Source: Deltaproteobacteria bacterium (GTDB lineage: Bacteria > Myxococcota > UBA727 > VGSZ01). Taken from it: a stretch of DNA of 64,000 nt. Positions within the stretch are counted from its first letter, which is position 1; the number at the start of each line of letters is the position of its first letter. Below, piece after piece: positions 48,876-57,256 of the stretch. Both the position numbers and the translations under genes were made by a program. Under the pieces are notes generated by a model that saw only the letters and a list, made by a program, of their open reading frames with translations, did not search any database and was not told the DNA's origin. The stretch lies in the NCBI GenBank assembly GCA_020850995.1, contig JADZDP010000224.1:1-64000 (forward strand), in the 5' to 3' direction.

Positions 48876-51464
48876 ATGAAATTCGAGTGCGACTCTTGCC
48901 ACGCCCAATACATGATTGCCGACGAGAAGGTCGGCAAGCGCGGCGTCAAGGTCAAGTGCAAGAAGTGCCAACACGTCATCATCGTGCGACCGGGCAAGCA
49001 CGGCGACAAGGCCGCAGCGAAGGACGCCGTCGACAAGGCGAACGACCGCGCGGCGGCCGAGGACGCGCGCGCTTCCGAGCGCGACGACCCGCCCGCGAGC
49101 GATATCGACGATGGCCGCACGGAGCTGTCGGTGAGCGCAGCGGTGCCGCCGCCGCCACCGCCACCGGACGACTCCACGCAAGCGGGCGCTGCTCCTGACG
49201 GCCTCGATGCCTTGCGCGCTGCGGTCTCCGACGGTGCCCCTACCGACGATCAGGATCCGTTCAGGGCAGGCGAGCACAGCGCGTTCGCCGCAGGCGGGCC
49301 CACCGACCCCGCGGTGGCGGCCCTGGCGCCGCCGCCCCCGCCGCCCGAGCCCGAGCCGACGGGCAATCACCGCGCGCCCGCGCCCATCTCCATGTTCGGC
49401 GACACCACGCAGTTGAGCGCGCAGGCGCAGGCGCCGTCAGAGCCCGACGGTGAGCCGTCGGTCGACCGCACGGAGCTCGGTGCGCCGCCGCAGATGACGG
49501 TGCCGCCGCCGGTGGCGGATGAGCCCGTGGCGGCCAAGGCAGCGCCGCCGCCAAACGAGGACCTGCTCTCGGACCAGCTCAGCGGCGCTTTCAATGCCAT
49601 GTTCGACGCCCAGGGCGCCGCGATGACCGCGCCCGAGGCGCCGCAGGACGATCACCGAGGGCCGACCCGCGTGCTCGACGTCAACGCCATGGCCGCGCTG
49701 CGCAAGAAGACCGCGCAGCGCACGGCAGAAGGCACGCTCGACGACTCCGCCGAGGGCCCGATGGGGCTGGCGAATGGCCCCCCACCCGATCAGCCGGGCG
49801 ACGGCTTCGTGGTCAAGCCGCCCGCCGGGGCCGACGACGGACCCGCCGATCAGGTGTGGCACGTCGCTATCGACGAGCAGGAGGTGGGGCCGCTCTCCAT
49901 CGCCGAGATCGGCCGGCACATCGAGGGCGGTCGCGTCGATCGCGACAGCTTGGTGTGGAAGATGGGCATGGACAATTGGGAGCCCGCGGCCGACGTACCC
50001 GAGATCCGCGCGCTGTTCGACAAGGTGCCCATGCCGCGCATCAGCGTCGAGGACGATCGTCCGCGCGCGCGCGCGTCGGCAGCGCCGGACCTGGGCACCG
50101 ACTTCGGGGACTCCGAGCCGGGGTCCGGCAAGAGCCCCTTCGACGAGCAGCCCGACGACCCGGCGTGGCGACCACACGGCCTCACCGACGTCTACCAGGC
50201 GGCGAACCTGGCCGAGGCCGCGGCCGGCATGGGGCTCGGCAGCCTGGGCGCAACACTCGCGCCCAAGGCCTCGTCGTCGTCACCGCCCTTGGCCGCGCAG
50301 GCATCGGCCGAGCCCGAGTGGCGGCCCGGCGCCGCCAGCGCGCTCGCGTCGCTGGCGCAGGACGAGATCAAGCGCATGGACTCGCCCTTGCCCCCCGCCG
50401 ACGACGATCTGCGGCCCGCCGACGACGCGTCGCTCAACGCGCCCATGTTCGGCGGCCTCGGCGCCAAACCCGACCTCGACGCTGGTCCCGAGATCACCGA
50501 TCCGATGGCGTCGCGTCCGCCGTTGGCGCCGCGCTCGGGCTACGAGCCGCCGCCCGTGGCGCCGACCTTTCCGCCGCAGGCGGGGTTCCAGACGCGGCCG
50601 CCGGCCGACGGTGGCCGCAAGCCGTCGCCGCTCGTCATCGGCGGTATCGCCGGCGGAGGCGGCCTGCTCCTCGTCATCTCCGTGCTGGTGGTCGTGATGG
50701 CCACCCGTGGCGGCGACGAGCCGAAGAAGGTCGTGGGCCCCGACGGCAAGGCCTACGTGATGGTGGACGGGCAGCTCGTGCCCATCGGCGGCGGCGCCGA
50801 GGCCAAGCCCGAGGTGAAGCCCGAGCTGAAGCCCGAGACAAAAACTGCGCCGACGCCCGGAGCTTCGGCGGACCCGTTGAAAGACCCAGCGGCGCCGCCG
50901 GACGCGGCAGACAAGCCGCCGGCCCTCGCGGTCTCGGACAAGCCGCCGGAGGCCGGTGACGCCGCGGCATCCCCGTCGGCCCCTGACGCCGACGTCGACA
51001 AGGCTCCGGAGAAGGCGCCGCCAAAGAAGGCCACGCCAATCGCCAAGAAGGTCGACAAGAGCGACAAGGCACCCAAACCCCCACCTGTGGTGGCCGCGGC
51101 GAAGGCGCCGGGCAAGGGCTGCGACCCGGTGCTCGACTTCGACTGCAAGCCCGGCGGCACAGCGACCAAGCGCCCGCCGCAAGACGACGCCTCTCTGCCC
51201 GACACGCCGTCCAAAGCGGAGGTGCTGGTGGCGGTGAAGGGCGCGCTCCCCAAGGTGGCGGCCTGCGGCAAGAAGACTGGCCAGACCGGCATGATCTCGA
51301 TCGGTTGGACCATTGCGCCGAACGGCAAAGTGACGACCGTGAACGTGAAGGACAAGTTCGCGGGCACGCCGACCGGCTCCTGCGTCGCCGAGGTCGTCAA
51401 GGCGCTCAAGTTCCCGGCGTCGAAGAAGGGCGTCCCGGTCAACTACCCGATGAAGCTCAACTGA
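48876..51464 (+). CDS. gltJ: Gliding motility inner-membrane protein GltJ (AgmX), zinc-finger, GYF and TonB-like
   Basis: An 862-residue protein. The N-terminus is a zinc ribbon (MKFECDSCHAQY...CKKC, Cys 5, 8, 28, 31), a cytoplasmic module that in M. xanthus GltJ takes part in MglA-controlled assembly. After a Pro/Ala-rich linker a GYF domain lies at about 324-380 (VWHVAIDEQEVGPLSIAEI, DSLVWKMGMDNWEPA). A membrane helix follows at about 585-610 (LVIGGIAGGGGLLLVISVLV), then a Pro/Lys-rich periplasmic spacer and a TonB-like end (about 778-862, GMISIGWTIAPNGKVTTV). This is the last glt gene and seems to be transcribed separately, after the palindrome at 48525. Confidence 0.87.
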   Translation: MKFECDSCHAQYMIADEKVGKRGVKVKCKKCQHVIIVRPGKHGDKAAAKDAVDKANDRAAAEDARASERDDPPASDIDDGRTELSVSAAVPPPPPPPDDSTQAGAAPDGLDALRAAVSDGAPTDDQDPFRAGEHSAFAAGGPTDPAVAALAPPPPPPEPEPTGNHRAPAPISMFGDTTQLSAQAQAPSEPDGEPSVDRTELGAPPQMTVPPPVADEPVAAKAAPPPNEDLLSDQLSGAFNAMFDAQGAAMTAPEAPQDDHRGPTRVLDVNAMAALRKKTAQRTAEGTLDDSAEGPMGLANGPPPDQPGDGFVVKPPAGADDGPADQVWHVAIDEQEVGPLSIAEIGRHIEGGRVDRDSLVWKMGMDNWEPAADVPEIRALFDKVPMPRISVEDDRPRARASAAPDLGTDFGDSEPGSGKSPFDEQPDDPAWRPHGLTDVYQAANLAEAAAGMGLGSLGATLAPKASSSSPPLAAQASAEPEWRPGAASALASLAQDEIKRMDSPLPPADDDLRPADDASLNAPMFGGLGAKPDLDAGPEITDPMASRPPLAPRSGYEPPPVAPTFPPQAGFQTRPPADGGRKPSPLVIGGIAGGGGLLLVISVLVVVMATRGGDEPKKVVGPDGKAYVMVDGQLVPIGGGAEAKPEVKPELKPETKTAPTPGASADPLKDPAAPPDAADKPPALAVSDKPPEAGDAAASPSAPDADVDKAPEKAPPKKATPIAKKVDKSDKAPKPPPVVAAAKAPGKGCDPVLDFDCKPGGTATKRPPQDDASLPDTPSKAEVLVAVKGALPKVAACGKKTGQTGMISIGWTIAPNGKVTTVNVKDKFAGTPTGSCVAEVVKALKFPASKKGVPVNYPMKLN

Positions 51465-51470
51465 CGCGTG

Positions 51471-52565
51471 ATGGGAGAGGTGGCCGAGCAGAGCGGTTCG
51501 TTTCCGCGCCGCCCACGGCTGCGCGCGATGACGCTCGCCGAGCTCGAGCGCGTGCGGCTGATCCTGCGCGGCGGCTCCGTCGTCGACTGGTATCGCTTGC
51601 TGTTCGACGGCGTGGACCAGGCGCGCGCCTTCGTGCGCCTGCAAGGCGGTGACCCCGACGACCCCGCCGACCAGGCGCGCATGCTGGCGCTGCGCGGCGT
51701 CGCCGCGCGCTACCTGCATGACGAGCACGCCTACCGCGTGCCCGCCGAGCTGCTCTCCTGCGACCCGCTCGAGCTGTTCCTCTACGCCTCGGAGAAGCGC
51801 GGCCGTCGCCGCGATCGGTTCTTCGCCTGCCTGTTGCTCAAGACCATGCACATCGTGCACCACATCGAGGCGCGCGAGCTGCGTTTCCGCCTGCCGCTGT
51901 CGCAGTCGCGCCTCGCCGACCTGCTGGCGGAGAAGGTCGATGCGTTCGCGCGCGACCTGATCGCCGACGGCTTCGAGCTGGTGCGCTACTCGGGTGGCGA
52001 GAAGTCGCTGTCGAGCCTGGTGACGAAGCTGCTGGTCAAGAAGGAGCACCACGCGGCAACCATCCACGATCGCGTGCGCTTCCGCTTCGTGGTCGAGCAC
52101 CCCTTCGACATCGTCGAGCTGTTGGTGCGCATGACCCAGCGCCTGTTCCCCTACAACTACGTGGCGCCGGGGCAGACGGTGAACGGCTTGGTGAACTTCA
52201 CCGCTATGACCGAGAGCCACCCGCACTTGCGCGCGCTGGCGTCGGGGTTGCAGGTGGGGCTCGGCCACGAGGAGGCGGCGCTCCAATCGGAGAACGAGTT
52301 CTCGGGGCCGAGCTATCGCGTGGTCAGCGTGGTGGTCGACGTGCCCATCCACGTCCCCGACGACGTGCTCGCACGCATGGAGCGCGGCACGGACTTGGGG
52401 CGCGTGGTGTTCGGCCTGGCAGAGCTGCAGATCGTCGACCGCGCCACCGACGACGAGAACGAGCGCGGCGAGAACCGCCACGACCGCTACCGCGCGCGCC
52501 AACTGCTCAAGGTGCGCGACCGTCTCGAGCGCGGGATGCGCGGCGCGCGGGAGGACGAGCCTTGA
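51471..52565 (+). CDS. Conserved myxobacterial protein, possibly RelA/SpoT-related (TIGR04552-like)
   Basis: A protein of about 364 residues; starts at GTG 51468 or ATG 51471 are possible and a later ATG (51528) cannot be excluded, since no ribosome site stands out. The central part reads VKKEHHAATIHDRVRFRFVV and later LVRMTQRLFPYNYVAPGQTVNGLVNF, similar in layout to RelA/SpoT synthetase domains (basic patch, then KDxxRxRxVV). I believe it belongs to the family named TIGR04552, found mostly in myxobacteria, but recall of the name is not certain. It may make or sense a nucleotide alarmone; that is inference. It begins just after gltJ and its end overlaps the opposing exonuclease gene by 59 bp. 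Confidence 0.55.
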   Translation: MGEVAEQSGSFPRRPRLRAMTLAELERVRLILRGGSVVDWYRLLFDGVDQARAFVRLQGGDPDDPADQARMLALRGVAARYLHDEHAYRVPAELLSCDPLELFLYASEKRGRRRDRFFACLLLKTMHIVHHIEARELRFRLPLSQSRLADLLAEKVDAFARDLIADGFELVRYSGGEKSLSSLVTKLLVKKEHHAATIHDRVRFRFVVEHPFDIVELLVRMTQRLFPYNYVAPGQTVNGLVNFTAMTESHPHLRALASGLQVGLGHEEAALQSENEFSGPSYRVVSVVVDVPIHVPDDVLARMERGTDLGRVVFGLAELQIVDRATDDENERGENRHDRYRARQLLKVRDRLERGMRGAREDEP

Positions 52566-53142
52566 TGGCTGCGCCCAAGCGCAGCGCCAGCTCGCCCGAG
52601 GCGCGCGCGTCGGCGAGCGCGCGGTGCGCGCCGTCGAGCGCGACACCGTGGCGGCGGCACACGTCCACCAGCTTGTGACCTGCCGCGCCGGGGTTGAGGC
52701 GGCGGGACCACGCTAGCGGGTCGAGGAAGCGCACCGCGGGCAGCACGGCGCCGACGCGCTCGAGCTCGGCGCGCAGGAAGCCCATATCGAACGGAGCGTT
52801 GTACGCGACGGCGAAGTCCACCAGGGCGAGCGCCTCGAGCAGGTGCGGCGCCACGTCGGCGAAGCGCGGCGCGCTCGCCAGCTCCTCGTCGGTGATGCGC
52901 GTGAGCGCGCGGATGACGCGGGGGAGGGGCACGTCGATGCGACAGAGCGAGGAGCGCTGGTCGACCACGGCGCCGCCCTCGAACCGCACCCAAGCCACCT
53001 CGATGACGCGATCGCGTTGGGGCACGAGCCCGGTGGTTTCGACGTCGACCGCCAGGAAGCAGGCGCGTCGCCAGCGCTCGTCGTGGTCCTGGTCGTCGCC
53101 GTGCTCGGGGGCCATGGCCAGAGCTTGTAGATCAGCCGTCAC
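52507..53142 (-). CDS. DnaQ-like 3'-5' exonuclease
   Basis: A 211-residue exonuclease of the DEDDh group. The metal-binding residues are in VDVETTGLVPQ (motif I, Asp and Glu), VAYNAPFDMGFLRAEL (motif II) and the late GAHRALADARAS (motif III, His and Asp), the last after RRHGVALD. Such proteins are the epsilon proofreading subunit or general 3'-5' trimming enzymes; a stand-alone protein of this size is likely the latter. Start GTG 53142 or ATG 53115. The 3' end overlaps the opposing gene at 51471 by 59 bp. Confidence 0.85.
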   Translation of the reverse strand: MTADLQALAMAPEHGDDQDHDERWRRACFLAVDVETTGLVPQRDRVIEVAWVRFEGGAVVDQRSSLCRIDVPLPRVIRALTRITDEELASAPRFADVAPHLLEALALVDFAVAYNAPFDMGFLRAELERVGAVLPAVRFLDPLAWSRRLNPGAAGHKLVDVCRRHGVALDGAHRALADARASGELALRLGAAIKARPPARRASRARDGRAP

Positions 53143-53179
53143 CTTTGGCTATCCGGGGCTGATCCGGCGCGTTTGCGCG

Positions 53180-53608
53180 CTACCCCTCTTCCACCGCCAG
53201 CTTGCTCTTGCCGACCCACAGCACGTCGCCGGGCTTGACGTCGACGTCGCGCACGGGCTGGTCGTTCACCTTGGTGCCGTTGGTGCTCATGAGGTCGACG
53301 ACGGACGCACCGTCCTTGTCGACGAACACCAGCGCGTGGGTGCGGCTGACGGAGCCGTCGCGCAGCACGATGTCGGGCCCGCGCTTCTTGAAGCTGCGCC
53401 GTGTTTGCGGGCTCTTCGCTTGGAAGTAGCTGTCGACGAGCTGCGACTGTTCCTTGTCGAGCGCCCGATCGCCGTCGGGCGTCATCTGCAGCGTGCTGTT
53501 CCGTTCGTCCTCGGCGCGCGCGATCACACGGTAGGCGCCTTCCTCGACGGACCACCGCATGCCCCGATCGGGTCCCTCGACGGCCACCAGGTCGACGAAA
53601 CGCGCCAT
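53180..53608 (-). CDS. FHA-domain protein
   Basis: A 142-residue cytoplasmic protein starting at ATG 53608. The N-terminal strand reads VDLVAVEGPDRGMRWSVEEG, a spacer with YFQAKSPQTRRSFKK follows, and the FHA core is DIVLRDGSVSRTHALV, DLMSTNGTKVNDQPV and GDVLWVGKSKLAVEE. These carry the Arg/Ser-x-x-His and Asn residues that bind phosphothreonine. It is divergent from a multi-domain response regulator gene with only 35 bp between their starts, so the two may be co-regulated partners in a Ser/Thr-kinase signalling path. The kinase is not in the window. Confidence 0.85.
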   Translation of the reverse strand: MARFVDLVAVEGPDRGMRWSVEEGAYRVIARAEDERNSTLQMTPDGDRALDKEQSQLVDSYFQAKSPQTRRSFKKRGPDIVLRDGSVSRTHALVFVDKDGASVVDLMSTNGTKVNDQPVRDVDVKPGDVLWVGKSKLAVEEG

Positions 53609-53643
53609 GGACACAGCATACAGACCTTCCCTATGTTCCCAAC
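53608..53643 (+). promoter_or_regulatory. Overlapping divergent promoters, both near-leaderless
   Basis: Rightward: TGGACA (53608-53613), 18 bp, TATGTT (53632-53637), with a predicted start at about the ATG 53644. Leftward on the minus strand: TTGGGA (53642-53637), 16 bp, TATGCT (53620-53615), with a predicted start at about the ATG 53608. The two promoters share the same 35 bp, and neither gene has a ribosome site. Confidence 0.45.
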
Positions 53644-55713
53644 ATGGCTCTGAAGACGGCCTTGGTGGTCGAGGACGACAAGGCCATCCAGGGCCTCCTG
53701 CGCGAGACGTTGGAGCAAGAGGGCTTCCAGGTCTTGTGCGAGAAAGACGGCGAGTGGGCGCTCAAGGCGCTCGAGCGCCGCCTGCCCGACGTGCTCATCA
53801 CCGACATCCTATTGCCCACCTTGGGCGGCTTCGAGGTCATCGAGCAGCTGCGGCGATCCCCCGGCGGCGCGCACGTGCCGGTCATCTGCATCTCAGGCAT
53901 CTATCGTGCAAGCAAGCACAAGAAGGACGCCCGCGAGCGGCTCAACGTCGCTGCGTACTTCGACAAGCCCTTCGAGGTGGCTGCGCTCAAGGTCGCGCTG
54001 CAGGAAGCCATGGGCCACGACTACCCGAGCGCCCGCCGGCCTGCCACGCGCTCGCGCGTCACGCCGCCGCACGAGGTGGGCGACGATCCCCTGGCCGACT
54101 TCGACACGCGCCTCGAGCAGCGCGAGGTGGAGAAGGCCGAGTCGAGCTTCCCCACGGCTAGGAGCGCGCGCGGCAACCTGAAGAACAAGCGCTTTCCCGA
54201 GGTGCTCTCCCAGCTCTATCGCTGGAAGGCCACCGGCGGGCTGCTGCTGCGGCGCGACAAGGTGAAGAAGATCGTGTACCTGAAAGAGGGCTACCCGATC
54301 TTCGTCAAGTCGAACCTCCTCTCGGAGTGCCTGGGCCGCGTGCTGGTACGCGAGAAGATGATCTCCGACGAGGAGTGCGAGCGCTCGCTGCAGCTCATGA
54401 AGGACCGGCCGGGGCGCCAGCAAGGGACGGTGCTCATCGAGATGGGCGCCATCTCGCCGCACAACCTGGTGTTCTCGTTGCAGTTGCAGATGGAGCAGAA
54501 GCTCTTCGACATCTTCGGCTGGCCCGACGGCGAGTATCAATTCAACCCCGCCGTCGAGATCCCGGCGCAGACCGTACACCTCGACATGTCGCTCGCCACC
54601 ATCGTCTACGAAGGCGTGCGGCGCCGCTTCAGCGAGAGCCTGCTCGACGACCTGCTGGCGCCCTTCCTCGACTCGTACGTGGCGCCCCACCCCGACCCGG
54701 CGCACCGCTTTCAGGACTTCTCGCTCGAAGCGGACGAGCGTCGCGTGCTCGCACTGGTCGACGGCCGGCGCACGCTCGCCGAGGTCGTCGACAAGAGCGG
54801 CATGGGCCGGGTGCAGGCCAAGCACCTGCTGTACGCGCTCATCGCCACCGAGACCATCCAGCCACTGCCGCGTCAGGCCAAGCGCAAGGACGCGCTGGAG
54901 CCGCCGCTGCGTCCGCCGTTGCCGTCGCCCACGTCGCCCGTGCGCGCGCGCCCGCCCCCGCTCAAGCGTCGCTCCGACATGGTGTTCGCGGCCCGTCCCG
55001 GCGACGCCGCCCCCGCCGACGACGTGCGCGCCAAGCTGGTGGAGCGCGCGCGCGCCATGCGCAAGCAGAACTTCTTCGAGATGCTCGGCGTGTCGCGCTC
55101 CGCCGGCGCCGATGAGGTGCAACGGGCCTATCACGCGCTAGTGCGCGAGGTGCACCCCGACAAGCTGCGCGGCGCGGTGACCGCCGATGCGCGCGCGCTG
55201 GCCGAGCAGATCTACCAGCAGCTCGAGACCGCCTTCGAGGCCTTGTCCGACGCCAAGCGGCGCTCCGAGTACGAGCGCAAGCTCGATCAGGGCCAGAAGA
55301 CCGGGGTGTCCGACGAGCTCGGCAAGATCCTCACCGCGGAGAGTCGCTTCAAGAAGGGCGAGGTCGCGCTGCACGCAGGCGCGTACGCCAAGGCGGCCGC
55401 GCTGTTCCGCGAGGCCTCCGAGCTCTACCCCGAGGAGGGTGAGTTCCATGCGCACCTCGGCTGGGCGTTGTTCCTCGAGGCGCCCGACGACCCCGTGGTG
55501 CAGGCCGACGCCGTCAAGCGCCTGCAACACGGCGTGGAGCTGAGCCCGCGCATCGATCGCGCGCACATCTTCCTCGGGCGCGTGTTCTCGCGCATGGGAC
55601 GCACCGTCGACGCTCAGAAGGCCTTCGAGCAGGCGCTGGTGTGCAACCCCGACTCGTCCGAGGCGTTGGCTGAGCTACGTTTGGCTGGCGTGCCGACCAG
55701 GCAGCGCAGGTAG
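53644..55713 (+). CDS. REC-PATAN-J-domain-TPR signalling protein
   Basis: A 689-residue fusion. Receiver domain at 1-120 (VVEDD, phosphoacceptor in LITDILLPT, YFDKPFE). A DUF4388/PATAN region at about 180-440 (FPEVLSQLYRWKATGGLLLRR, LQLQMEQKLFDIFGWPDGEYQF). A Pro/Arg linker, then a J domain at about 470-555 with the HPD motif (VREVHPDKL), and a C-terminal TPR pair (about 575-680). It joins phospho-signal input, a myxobacterial PATAN module and a DnaK co-chaperone domain, so it may bring Hsp70 to a target under phosphorylation control. No partner kinase is encoded beside it. Start ATG 53644, probably leaderless. Confidence 0.85.
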   Translation: MALKTALVVEDDKAIQGLLRETLEQEGFQVLCEKDGEWALKALERRLPDVLITDILLPTLGGFEVIEQLRRSPGGAHVPVICISGIYRASKHKKDARERLNVAAYFDKPFEVAALKVALQEAMGHDYPSARRPATRSRVTPPHEVGDDPLADFDTRLEQREVEKAESSFPTARSARGNLKNKRFPEVLSQLYRWKATGGLLLRRDKVKKIVYLKEGYPIFVKSNLLSECLGRVLVREKMISDEECERSLQLMKDRPGRQQGTVLIEMGAISPHNLVFSLQLQMEQKLFDIFGWPDGEYQFNPAVEIPAQTVHLDMSLATIVYEGVRRRFSESLLDDLLAPFLDSYVAPHPDPAHRFQDFSLEADERRVLALVDGRRTLAEVVDKSGMGRVQAKHLLYALIATETIQPLPRQAKRKDALEPPLRPPLPSPTSPVRARPPPLKRRSDMVFAARPGDAAPADDVRAKLVERARAMRKQNFFEMLGVSRSAGADEVQRAYHALVREVHPDKLRGAVTADARALAEQIYQQLETAFEALSDAKRRSEYERKLDQGQKTGVSDELGKILTAESRFKKGEVALHAGAYAKAAALFREASELYPEEGEFHAHLGWALFLEAPDDPVVQADAVKRLQHGVELSPRIDRAHIFLGRVFSRMGRTVDAQKAFEQALVCNPDSSEALAELRLAGVPTRQRR

Positions 55714-55799
55714 CCGGGGGTTCGAGGTCTGCCCTGAACGACGAGAGTCACCCCGATCTCCGGCGCCCCTATCTACGCGAGCTGCAGACTCGCGAGCTG

Positions 55800-57176
55800 G
55801 TGTTGATGCGCGCCACGCTCGCCGACCCAGCGTGGCTGGCGCCCCATGACGAGGCGGCGCTGCGCTGGGCGTTGTCGTTGGCGCGCCTGTCGGCCGTCGA
55901 CGTCACCAGCGCCGAGGGCAGCGCCGACGTCGTCGACGTCGACACGGCCATCAACCAGTACCGCGGTCGGCTGTATGGCCTGCTCGAGGGCGTGGTCGAC
56001 GGTGAGCGCGTGCTGTCACGCGACGGCGTGCGCGCGCAGATCCCCGCCGTGCGCGCGCTCTGTGCCCAGGAGCGCAAGAGCCTGCTCGAGCTGTTCGGCA
56101 GCCGCATGCCGGCGCGCGCGCTCGACCGGTGCACGCGGCGGCGGCCCCTGGCGTTGGCGCTCGGTGGCGGCGGTGGCACCGGCTACGTGTACGTGGGCGC
56201 CATGGCCGTGCTCGACGAGGCCGGGCTCTCGCCCTCGCTCATCGCGGGCACCTCGATGGGCGCCATCATCGCGGCCTTCCGCTGCAAGCAGCAGTCGTTC
56301 TCGCTCGGCGACATTCGCCAGCTCTTGGCCCGACTGTCGTGGCGCAAGGTCTTTCGTCTGTTCGAGACCGAGAGTCGCTTCGGTCTGCCGGCCACGCTCA
56401 AGCTCTACCTGCGCGAGGTCATCGGCCACGAGTTCGAGCGCGAGGGGCGCTTCTTGCGCCTGTGCGACCTCGAGATCCCGTTACGCGTCACGCTGGCGGG
56501 GATCTCCCAGGGGGAGCGCCCCATGGAGAGCTACGCGCACCTGCTCGACGAGGCGGTCGACAACCCGCGCGCGCTCCGCTGGCGCGCGGCGTCGATCGCG
56601 CGCGCGCTCAACGAGATCACGCGCCAGCCCGTGCGGCCCATCTACGCCGGCGGCGACGAGCTGACGCGCGAATTCGACGTGCTCGACGCCATCGGCTTCT
56701 CGTCGGCGGTGCCGGGCATCATCCACTACGACATCCTGCGCGACGACCCGCGCATGGTGGAGCTGGTCACCGAGCTGGTGCGCCGCGAGGGCGTGGCGCG
56801 CCTCGTCGACGGCGGACTGGCCGACAACCTGCCGGCGCGCGAGGCCTGGCGCGCGGTGCAGGCGGGCGCGTGCGGGGCGCGCGATCCCTTCGTGCTGGCG
56901 CTCGACGCCTTCGCGCCGCAGCTCACCACGCGCCACCTCTTGTTCCTGCCGCTCATGCGCATCGCCGCCGAGACCTCGAAGGCGGGCCGCCAGGCGGCGC
57001 ACCTGACCATCACCTACCGCCACGTCTTGTCGCCGCTGACGGTGGTGCCCACCACCACCGAGTTCCTGCGCGCCGTCGAGAACGGGCGCAAGGAGACGGA
57101 GCCCGAGGTGGCGCTCATCAGAAAGATGGTGGGGCCCATCCCGGACCCGCCGGGGATCCTCTCGGAATTGGCGTAG
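55800..57176 (+). CDS. Patatin-like phospholipase
   Basis: A lipid acyl-hydrolase. The GTG at 55800 gives 458 residues, with TTG and ATG alternatives two codons on. The oxyanion motif GGGGGTG begins at residue 122, the nucleophile Ser152 lies in GTSMG and catalytic Asp337 in DGG, a complete Ser-Asp dyad. The N-terminal 110 residues are helical. The reading frame is open upstream and codes plausible protein (ESHPDLRRPYLRELQTREL) back to a CTG at 55734 that has GAGG six bases before it, so initiation at CTG is possible and would add 22 residues. It likely acts on membrane phospholipids. No secretion signal is seen. Confidence 0.88.
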   Translation: MLMRATLADPAWLAPHDEAALRWALSLARLSAVDVTSAEGSADVVDVDTAINQYRGRLYGLLEGVVDGERVLSRDGVRAQIPAVRALCAQERKSLLELFGSRMPARALDRCTRRRPLALALGGGGGTGYVYVGAMAVLDEAGLSPSLIAGTSMGAIIAAFRCKQQSFSLGDIRQLLARLSWRKVFRLFETESRFGLPATLKLYLREVIGHEFEREGRFLRLCDLEIPLRVTLAGISQGERPMESYAHLLDEAVDNPRALRWRAASIARALNEITRQPVRPIYAGGDELTREFDVLDAIGFSSAVPGIIHYDILRDDPRMVELVTELVRREGVARLVDGGLADNLPAREAWRAVQAGACGARDPFVLALDAFAPQLTTRHLLFLPLMRIAAETSKAGRQAAHLTITYRHVLSPLTVVPTTTEFLRAVENGRKETEPEVALIRKMVGPIPDPPGILSELA

Positions 57177-57215
57177 CGCGAGGCCGGTTGCGCGCAGCGC
57201 GTCCGGCGGCAGCTC

Positions 57216-57240
57216 AGGGTTTCCCGGCACCCGGGACCCT
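57216..57240 (+). terminator. Hairpin between the patatin gene and ilvE
   Basis: AGGGT-TT-CCCGG (57216-57227), loop CAC and CCGGG-ACCCT (57231-57240): a 10-bp stem with a 2-nt bulge, 16 bases before the ilvE start. No U-tract. It may be a rho-dependent end of the patatin transcript or part of the ilvE leader. Confidence 0.4.
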
Positions 57241-57256
57241 GCTACCGATCCGCCCC

